26,521 nt of DNA from Clostridium sp. AM34-11AC (GTDB lineage: Bacteria > Bacillota > Clostridia > Lachnospirales > Lachnospiraceae), in assembly GCF_003435375.1 (NCBI RefSeq), contig NZ_QWGL01000031.1, forward strand, positions 4,197 to 30,717, in the 5' to 3' direction. The translations under genes and the position numbers were made by a program. Position 1 is the stretch's first letter, and the number at the start of each line of letters is the position of its first letter. Positions 21,492-26,521 of this stretch are shown one piece after another. The notes below the pieces were generated by a model that was not told the DNA's origin, did not search any database, and saw only the letters and a list, made by a program, of their open reading frames with translations.

Positions 21492-21981
21492 GGTGTACCG
21501 ATTTCGCCTCAAAAATGAAATGGCTTATGAGAGGCAGTCAAAGCCTCGGGCCACATTGGCCCGAAGCGGGACACGCCTCACGCAGATTGAAAACTGAATA
21601 AAAGATAGACGGATACGAAGGGTGCTTGTGTCCAGTGACAGGCCCGCCATGACCTCTATTTTTACACTAGAGAGAGCGACCAGGCCCATGCCGTAGGCAG
21701 ACTGTGGCAGGTCTGCCGGACAAAACACAAAACCCGGATACTTGCGATTAGTCACAATCCGAGCGTGCAGCGGTGTTGCGAACCGTGAGCCGTCGCAGGT
21801 AATGAGATCGCCTTGCCATCAGAATGGGGAGAGCTGAAATGCTATGGGACAAAAAGCCAACTGTCCGTCCGGTCTATCTGAAAAAACTTTCTAACCTGTG
21901 GGGCCCTTCCTCTATTACTGTCTGATGATAGGGCAACCGTTCTGGCTGGGCCCCATATTTTTCTATGAACAGGAGAATTTT
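21492..21981. ncRNA. Structured non-coding region (candidate leader RNA)
   Basis: A 490-base stretch without a supported gene, containing palindrome 17 and many dyads: GGACAC (21569-21574) with GTGTCC (21628-21633); GGCAGAC (21696-21702) with GTCTGCC (21711-21717); CGGAT (21735-21739) with ATCCG (21757-21761); TGGGGCCC (21899-21906) with GGGCCCCA (21948-21955). ATTGAAAACTGAATA at 21586-21600 resembles the boxA antitermination element of Firmicute rRNA leaders. It may be a regulatory RNA controlling the recombinase module. Confidence 0.45.
21544..21566. repeat. Dispersed palindrome copy 17 (B/A, centre CAT)
   Basis: CCTCGGGCCA, CAT, TGGCCCGAAG, 52 bases after the sigma-like gene, at the start of the structured non-coding region. 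Confidence 0.95.
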
Positions 21982-22182
21982 ATGAAGGAAAATATATCTA
22001 GTCCAGAATTAACGCTGAATATATGGAGTAATGACGCCTGCCGGGGCTATGTGATTATGGCCATGCAGGACTGTGGATTCACCCATAAAGATATTAGCCG
22101 TGTAGTAAATCAGCTTTATGGAGTGTTTGACTTATACACACTCAACGAGGCTGAACAGAAATATTATAACGGCGATTATTAG
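21982..22182 (+). CDS. Small conserved ICE protein of unknown function
   Basis: A 66-residue protein from ATG 21982 behind CAGGAG; the open frame continues upstream to GTG 21898, but that part overlaps a hairpin and lacks a ribosome binding site. It contains NIWSNDACRGYVIMAMQDCG, then FTHKDISRVVNQLYGVFDLY, a helical helix-turn-helix-like fold, and an acidic end. Position between sigma-like gene and recombinase suggests a regulatory or excision accessory role (inference). Confidence 0.65.
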   Translation: MKENISSPELTLNIWSNDACRGYVIMAMQDCGFTHKDISRVVNQLYGVFDLYTLNEAEQKYYNGDY

Positions 22183-22205
22183 CTTCGGGCCAACGTGGCC
22201 CGAGG
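22183..22205. repeat. Dispersed palindrome copy 18 (A/B, centre ACG)
   Basis: CTTCGGGCCA, ACG, TGGCCCGAGG, directly after the preceding stop; the last copy in the window. Confidence 0.95.
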
Positions 22206-22282
22206 CTGGGGAAAGCTCAAAGGGCAGTTCCTTCCAGGGAGCCGCTTTTTTAGGTTTCCCCAGCAGACAAGAGGGAAGCTGG
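22205..22282 (+). promoter_or_regulatory. Competing hairpins (attenuator-like)
   Basis: GCTGGGGAAA (22205-22214) pairs perfectly with TTTCCCCAGC (22255-22264). The 3' half of that arm, CCAGC (22260-22264), can instead pair with GCTGG (22278-22282). The two structures exclude each other, as in attenuators. A GCTTTTTT run lies in the loop. Confidence 0.45.
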
Positions 22283-22318
22283 CCGCTGTTCATCCGTACT
22301 GAAAAGTGGAGGTTTTCG

Positions 22319-22495
22319 ATGGTTCAATCTGTTACATACCAAAGCGAAAAACAATCCGTATATTTTCAAGGGAAACTTATCGTATTGGAAAATCTAATTC
22401 CGGTACTATCCCCGGATGAAAAGAACAAGCGAAAAAGAGAAATCGAAAATCACTTATATGATGTGTTCAGTAAATACACGGACAGATTTTACTAA
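22319..22495 (+). CDS. Small conserved protein preceding the recombinase
   Basis: A 58-residue protein from ATG 22319 behind GTGGAGG. It reads SVTYQSEKQSVYFQGKLIVL, then ENLIPVLSPDEKNKRKREIE and YDVFSKYTDRFY: a short beta part and a charged helix. From memory similar small proteins precede serine recombinases in Clostridia elements. Function is unknown; it may act with the recombinase. Its TAA stop lies inside the conserved promoter block of the next gene. Confidence 0.65.
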   Translation: MVQSVTYQSEKQSVYFQGKLIVLENLIPVLSPDEKNKRKREIENHLYDVFSKYTDRFY

Positions 22496-22536
22496 TCAAC
22501 CGCAACATTGTTGTCCGGGGCTGCCTATGGTATAAT
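22491..22536 (+). promoter_or_regulatory. Promoter/operator block of the recombinase gene
   Basis: ACTAATC, CGCAACATT, TGTCC and a perfect TATAAT (22531-22536), with TTGTTG (22508-22513) 17 bases upstream. It matches 17222-17267 at 31 of 46 positions, suggesting common control of the relaxase-proximal gene and the recombinase. Confidence 0.7.
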
Positions 22537-22582
22537 ATAATTGTAAGGTTGGTAGCTCCATTCCATACGGAAGGAGCCCAAT

Positions 22583-24091
22583 ATGGACATTATCAGAGAA
22601 GATTGTATATACGCGAGACAGTCGGTAGACCGTAAGGACAGTATCAGCATTGAAAGCCAGATTGATTTTTGTAAGTATGAGCTGAAAGGCGGAAGCTGTA
22701 AAGTATTCAAGGATAAAGGCTATTCCGGGAAGAATACGGACAGGCCGGAGTTTCAAAAGCTGTTAGGAGAAATCCGAAAGGGCCGGGTGCGGCGGGTAAT
22801 CGTTTATAAGCTGGACAGAATCAGCCGTTCCATTCTGGACTTTGCAAACATGATGGAGCTGTTCCAGGAATATGACGTGGAGTTTGTTTCGTCCACAGAA
22901 AAGTTCGACACCTCAACCCCAATGGGGCGGGCCATGCTGAATATTTGTATCGTATTCGCACAGCTTGAACGTGAGACAATCCAGAAACGCGTCACGGACG
23001 CTTACTACTCCCGGTGCCTGAAAGGTTTTCACATGAGCGGACAGGCCCCCTATGGTTATCAGTTGGAGCCGACAGTGGTTGAAGGTATCCGCACAAAAAA
23101 GATGGTGGCAGACCCCGAAACTTCCCAATATGTAAAGCTCATGTTTGAAATGTATTCCGAGCCGGAAACGTCTTTTGGTGACATTACACGGTACTTTGAG
23201 GAACAGAACATCAAAGTTTACGGTAAATCGCTATTCCGTACCTTTATTTCACAGCTTTTAAGAAATCCTGTTTACGCACAAGCAGATTTAGAACTCTACG
23301 AATTTTTTAAAAGCCAGGGGGCGGCTATTGTCAATGACGCTTCCGATTTTGCCGGAACCAATGGCTGTTATCTCTATCAGGGCCGGGACGTGAAGGAGGA
23401 TAAAGACAGGAGCCTGAAAGACCAGATACTTGTAATCGCTCCACATGAAGCGCTCATACCGTCTGATGTATGGCTGAAATGCAGGAAGAAGCTAATGACA
23501 AATAAGAGTTTTCAACAAGGACGTAAGCCGAAAAATACATGGCTTGCCGGAAAAGTTAAATGCGGGTGTTGCGGATATGCCTTAAAGGCAACACACGTTC
23601 CGAACAGCGAAGGCTATTTTCGCTGTAGTAAACGGACTGAAAATAAAGGCTGCCCGGGCTGTGGTAAAATCCGTAAATCTGAATTTGAGGAATTTATTTT
23701 CAGTGCTATGCGGGCGAGATTTAAAAATTTTCAAGTCCGCCATAGCCGGGAGGAAAAAGTCAATCCCAAACTGACCGCCCATCAAATTGAACTGGCGCAA
23801 GTTGAAGCCGAGATTGAAAAACTACTTGATACGCTAACCGGAGCCAACGCAACACTTCTTGCCTATGCTAACAAAAAAATTGAAGAACTGGACACTCGCC
23901 GCCAGACCATTTCAAAGGAGATTGCGGAAATGTCCATTGAAACAATGTCACCCCAAAAGGAGCAGGAACTCTCTTATTACCTCGACCATTGGGACAGCAT
24001 TGAATTTGACGACAAAAGGAAAGCCGTTGACGGCCTGATTATTTCAATCAGCGCAACTAGCGACCACGTTCAAGTAGAGTGGAAAATCTAA
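22583..24091 (+). CDS. Large serine recombinase (ICE integrase/excisionase)
   Basis: A 502-residue large serine recombinase from ATG 22583 behind AAGGAG. The catalytic Ser14 is in YARQSVDR; VYKLDRISRS (74-83) and STPMGRAMLNICIVFAQLER complete the resolvase domain. A recombinase domain follows (GQAPYGYQLE, VKLMFEMY), then a zinc ribbon near 326-370 (KCGCCGYALKA, FRCSKR, GCPGCGK) and a coiled coil. Such enzymes (TnpX/TndX type) cut at short cores and join circular ICE to target. Length and motifs are complete. It is the last ICE gene; the element should end within about 90 bases downstream. Confidence 0.93.
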   Translation: MDIIREDCIYARQSVDRKDSISIESQIDFCKYELKGGSCKVFKDKGYSGKNTDRPEFQKLLGEIRKGRVRRVIVYKLDRISRSILDFANMMELFQEYDVEFVSSTEKFDTSTPMGRAMLNICIVFAQLERETIQKRVTDAYYSRCLKGFHMSGQAPYGYQLEPTVVEGIRTKKMVADPETSQYVKLMFEMYSEPETSFGDITRYFEEQNIKVYGKSLFRTFISQLLRNPVYAQADLELYEFFKSQGAAIVNDASDFAGTNGCYLYQGRDVKEDKDRSLKDQILVIAPHEALIPSDVWLKCRKKLMTNKSFQQGRKPKNTWLAGKVKCGCCGYALKATHVPNSEGYFRCSKRTENKGCPGCGKIRKSEFEEFIFSAMRARFKNFQVRHSREEKVNPKLTAHQIELAQVEAEIEKLLDTLTGANATLLAYANKKIEELDTRRQTISKEIAEMSIETMSPQKEQELSYYLDHWDSIEFDDKRKAVDGLIISISATSDHVQVEWKI

Positions 24092-24180
24092 GCTCTAACT
24101 TCTGGATTATCCCACTCTACTTACTTTCAAATCTATCTTTTCTTTTTAATCTTGTTTGTACCCCTTGTACACCGTTGCTT
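24092..24180. other. Probable ICE right end (attachment junction)
   Basis: Non-coding, pyrimidine-rich DNA between the recombinase stop and the first IstA-like codons. A small inverted repeat, TGTAC (24157-24161) with GTACA (24167-24171), lies where the sequence turns into istA. The exact crossover cannot be fixed without the left end or an empty site. Confidence 0.5.
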
Positions 24181-25638
24181 GTAAAGGTCCAGAAACGTGC
24201 AGATGAATTATCTCTGAGCTGGCCACTGGACGAATCACTCACTGATGCTGAGTTGGAGCAGCGGATGTTTCCAAAAGATTTGTCTCCGAAATCCACCAAG
24301 CGGATGCCTGACTTCGACTACATCCGTAAGGAATTGCTCAAAAATGGTGTCAACAAGAAGCTCCTTTGGACAGAATACCTCGAAGAATGCAGTCAGAATG
24401 GTGATGATGCTTTGATGTATTCCCAGTTCTGTTATTACATTCAGCAGAACGAGCAAAAAAGCCGTGCTACCATGCACATCCCGCGGAAAGCAGGCCAGCA
24501 GATCGAGGTTGACTGGGCTGGTGATCCGGCAAAGATTATTGATCCGGATACCGGTGAAATTACCGAAGCATGGATCTTTGTTGGTGTTATGACCTACAGC
24601 CAGTATGCTTTTGTCGAAGCGTTCATCAATGAACAACAAAAGTCATGGATTACCGCTCATGTCCATATGTACGAGTTCTTTGGCGGCGTTACGCCGATTC
24701 TGGTATCAGACAATGCTCCTACAGCAACGAACCGTAAACAGAGTGACAAATATGAGTCTGTCCTGATTAAGTCCTATGAGGAACTGGCACAGCATTACAA
24801 CACTGCTATCATTCCGGCCCGGGTACGTGCCCCGAAGGATAAGCCAAGTGTAGAAGGAAATGTTGGCCATGTCTCTACATGGATCACAGCTGCGCTTCGT
24901 AATGAACAGTTTTTCTCTCTGGAAGAATTGAACCAGGAAATCAGGAAAAAGCTCAAAAAGTACAACGCGGCTTCTTTTCAAAAGAAAGAAGGCAGCCGAC
25001 AGAAGCTGTTTCTCGAAGATGAGAAGCCATTGCTCATGCCCCTGCCTGCCACCCGCTTTGAATTAGCTGAACATCGTACCGCCACAGTACAGTTCAACTA
25101 TCACATCGCCGTAGACAAAATGTACTACTCGGTGCCTTATCAGTATATCAAAGATAAGGTCGATGTGCGAGTGACAGATACCACCATTGAAATTTTTAAG
25201 GATTTCAGGAGAATTGCTTCCCACAAACGCCTGTACGGGCGTCCTGGGCAGTATTCCACAGTACTCGAACATATGCCACCAGATCACCAGAAATATCTGG
25301 AGTGGAACGGTGACCGTTTCCGCAAATGGGCAGAAACAATTGGAATCAATACCTATAAAGTTGTAAACAGTATCCTTACCTCAGGCAGAGTGGAGCAGCA
25401 GTCTTACAGGGCCTGTATGGGCCTTTTGAAGCTTGCTGAGAGAAAGTCTTCACAGCAGCTTGAAAACGCCTGTGCAAAGGCTCTGCAGTACTCGAATTCA
25501 CCCAGCTATAAAAGTATCAAGAACATCCTTACTGCGGATCGTGGAGCTAAATCTGAGGCACCTCAGAAGCAGACAAACGAGAGTTCCCAGTCCGGCATCA
25601 CCCGTGGTGCCCGTTATTACGGAGGTAAGAGATCATGA
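24166..25638 (+). pseudogene. istA: IS21-family transposase IstA, 5' end missing
   Basis: About 490 codons of IstA without start codon or the N-terminal helix-turn-helix; recognisable sequence begins VKVQKRADELSLSWPLDESL, which is normally preceded by about 35-45 residues. The integrase core is intact, with DDE residues in VDWAGD, SDNAPT and PSVEGNVGH. The open frame continues upstream to GTG 24079 inside the recombinase gene, but that stretch has no IstA character. The best reading is that the ICE inserted into the 5' part of istA. The stop overlaps istB (ATGA) as usual for IS21. Confidence 0.8.
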
Positions 25639-26411
25639 CAAATCAGAGTACAATTGACAAGCTTATTGAAATGCACATGACATCGATGGCCGATGCATTC
25701 CGTAACCAGATGCAGGATATCTCCATGAAGGAGATCCCTTTCGATGATCGGTTTGGGATGATCGTTGATATCGAATATACATCCCGTAAAAACAGCCGTT
25801 TGAAAAGACTGATTAAGAATGCAGAGTTCGAGCAGCCAGACGCAACGATTGCGGCAGTTGATTACGGTCATAACCGCAAAGTAAACCGCCACCTGATCGA
25901 ACGGCTGGCAACTTGTGAGTACATCACAGAATACCGTAACATCTTCATTACCGGCGCAACAGGCAGTGGAAAAACATATCTGGCCTGTGCGTTTGGAATG
26001 GAGGCATGTAAGCGTTATTACAGCGTTAAGTACGTCCGTGTGCCAGATCTGCTCCTGGACTTACAAGAGGCCAGAGATGAAGGCCGCTTTAAAGATGCAT
26101 TGAAAAAATACACCAATCCCACGCTTCTAATCCTGGATGAGTGGCTGCTCATGAGAGTTACTGAAAAAGACTCAGCCAATCTGCTTGAGCTTATTCATAA
26201 GCGTCGCAAGCACTCATCCACGATCTTCTGTTCCCAGTATCTTGAGGAAGACTGGTACCAAAAGCTTGGTGGTAAGGACAACCCTCTCACAGATGCCATC
26301 ATGGATCGAATCTCATTCGATTCATACAAGATTCCGATTATGAGTCTTGACCCAGAAAAGGATATTTCCATGAGGGAGGTTTATGGACTGGATCCATCTC
26401 AGGCACAATAA
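25635..26411 (+). CDS. istB: IS21-family helper ATPase IstB
   Basis: A 258-residue AAA+ ATPase from ATG 25635, overlapping istA by four bases. Walker A is FITGATGSGKTYLACAFG (about 103-120) and Walker B is TLLILDEWLLM (about 162-172); the C-terminal DRISFDSYKIPI is the IstB signature. IstB assembles on target DNA and stimulates IstA (established). Length is complete. With istA broken upstream, the IS should no longer transpose on its own. Confidence 0.93.
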   Translation: MTNQSTIDKLIEMHMTSMADAFRNQMQDISMKEIPFDDRFGMIVDIEYTSRKNSRLKRLIKNAEFEQPDATIAAVDYGHNRKVNRHLIERLATCEYITEYRNIFITGATGSGKTYLACAFGMEACKRYYSVKYVRVPDLLLDLQEARDEGRFKDALKKYTNPTLLILDEWLLMRVTEKDSANLLELIHKRRKHSSTIFCSQYLEEDWYQKLGGKDNPLTDAIMDRISFDSYKIPIMSLDPEKDISMREVYGLDPSQAQ

Positions 26412-26521
26412 CATACAGGCGGCTTCGCCGCACATAGCAATAACCTAAAGCGGTTTCCGCCTATCCGGACAGGTGGTTTCCATTTTTCCGGACAGACGGC
26501 TTCGCCGCAACGGAATATTCA
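26412..26521. repeat. Repeat-rich right end of the IS21 element
   Basis: TCCGGACAG occurs at 26464-26472 and 26487-26495, and CGGCTTCGCCGCA at 26420-26432 and 26497-26509. IS21 elements carry multiple terminal repeats bound by IstA, so these are probably its binding sites. The second motif also folds into a short hairpin. Confidence 0.6.

Larger units (their letters stand above)
1..24165 (+). mobile_element. Integrative and conjugative element, Tn1549/CTn-like (left end outside window)
   Basis: The span carries a full set of Gram-positive conjugation genes (VirD4/PcfC, Maff2, VirB6-like, PrgI, VirB4, NlpC/P60 hydrolase, MobC, relaxase) and ends with a large serine recombinase at 22583-24091. 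All are on one strand with tight or overlapping spacing. This order matches Clostridia ICEs of the Tn1549/CTn family (established knowledge). The right boundary is inferred: after the recombinase stop at 24091 the sequence passes through about 75 bases of non-coding DNA into the middle of an istA gene, so the attachment junction should lie between 24092 and about 24180. The left junction is not visible, so the exact end bases and target duplication cannot be given. Confidence 0.88.
24166..26521 (+). mobile_element. IS21-family insertion sequence, interrupted at its left by the ICE
   Basis: istA (5' truncated) and istB in the standard overlapping order, followed by about 110 bases of repeat-rich terminal DNA. 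Codon use and GC differ from the ICE. The right tip may lie just outside the window. Confidence 0.8.

Noticed and set aside
21525..21755. Minus-strand 76-codon frame in the structured non-coding region
   Set aside because: No ribosome binding site, it reads through palindrome 17, and it is opposite to the direction of every other gene.
2404..22205. CRISPR array formed by the repeated palindromes
   Set aside because: Spacing between copies is irregular (from about 200 bases to several kb) and the intervals are genes, not short unique spacers.
2404..22205. Palindromes as ordinary Rho-independent terminators
   Set aside because: Most copies lack a T-run and are followed by a ribosome binding site within a few bases; where termination signals exist (5872, 16276, 17153, 17624) they are separate stems.
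24079..24165. GTG 24079 as the start of an extended IstA
   Set aside because: It lies inside the recombinase gene, and the first 29 residues are hydrophobic junction sequence without the IstA helix-turn-helix.
1..26521. tRNA or rRNA genes
   Set aside because: No cloverleaf with TTCGA loop or rRNA core sequence was seen; the boxA-like motif at 21586 stands alone.

Overview
This window is the conjugation half of an integrative and conjugative element (ICE) of the Tn1549/CTn type from a gut Clostridia-class Firmicute, followed by part of an IS21-family insertion sequence. All supported genes lie on the + strand. The transfer region (about 240-19100) is GC-rich with AAAGGAGG-type ribosome binding sites. 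The gene order coupling protein, Maff2, VirB6-like, PrgI, VirB4, NlpC/P60 protein, DUF4315, DUF4366, MobC, relaxase, sigma-like factor, serine recombinase is that of known Clostridia ICEs. The left end of the ICE lies outside the window.

Layout. 1-3465: a large inverted repeat, a DUF4406-like protein, a C5-cytosine DNA methyltransferase with a second reading frame overprinted on it, an ArdA-like antirestriction protein and a protein of unknown function; this looks like an establishment and anti-restriction module. 3557-14415: the mating machinery (PcfB, VirD4/PcfC, Maff2, VirB6-like, PrgI, VirB4, cell-wall hydrolase, DUF4315, DUF4366), interrupted by an MT-A70 adenine methyltransferase, a SpoVG-like protein and a DUF7007-like protein. 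14418-16270: two small Cys-rich proteins, two unknowns and MobC, closed by a terminator. 16378-17180: a compact VapD-type toxin-antitoxin-like cassette with its own promoter and terminator. 17303-19088: a membrane protein and the MOBP-like relaxase, followed by a paired-hairpin oriT candidate. 19212-21000: AT-rich cargo (secreted protein, tiny coupled ORFs, a 39-residue membrane peptide, a MITE-like inverted repeat and three terminators). 21069-24091: sigma-like factor, a 490-base structured non-coding stretch, two small proteins and the large serine recombinase that should mobilise the ICE. 24166-26521: IS21 istA lacking its 5' end, intact istB and the IS end, suggesting that the ICE inserted into istA.

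The most unusual signal is a family of 18 dispersed 23-bp interrupted palindromes (half-site CTTCGGGCCA, a variable 3-base centre, half-site TGGCCCGAAG) between 2404 and 22205. They sit in most gaps between genes that do not overlap, usually between a stop codon and the next ribosome binding site. Three lie inside reading frames, always in the same phase. Only three half-site types occur and they are freely combined. Some genes (MT-A70, the DUF7007-like gene, the VapD pair) are bracketed by copies, two of these pairs being nearly identical over 29-33 bp. This looks like a cassette-boundary or protein-binding repeat specific to the element and is not explained by the annotated genes.

Other points of interest are apparent ATC, ATC and CTG start codons behind ideal ribosome binding sites, a 46-bp promoter block shared by the pre-relaxase gene and the recombinase gene, and competing or RBS-masking hairpins in the recombination module.
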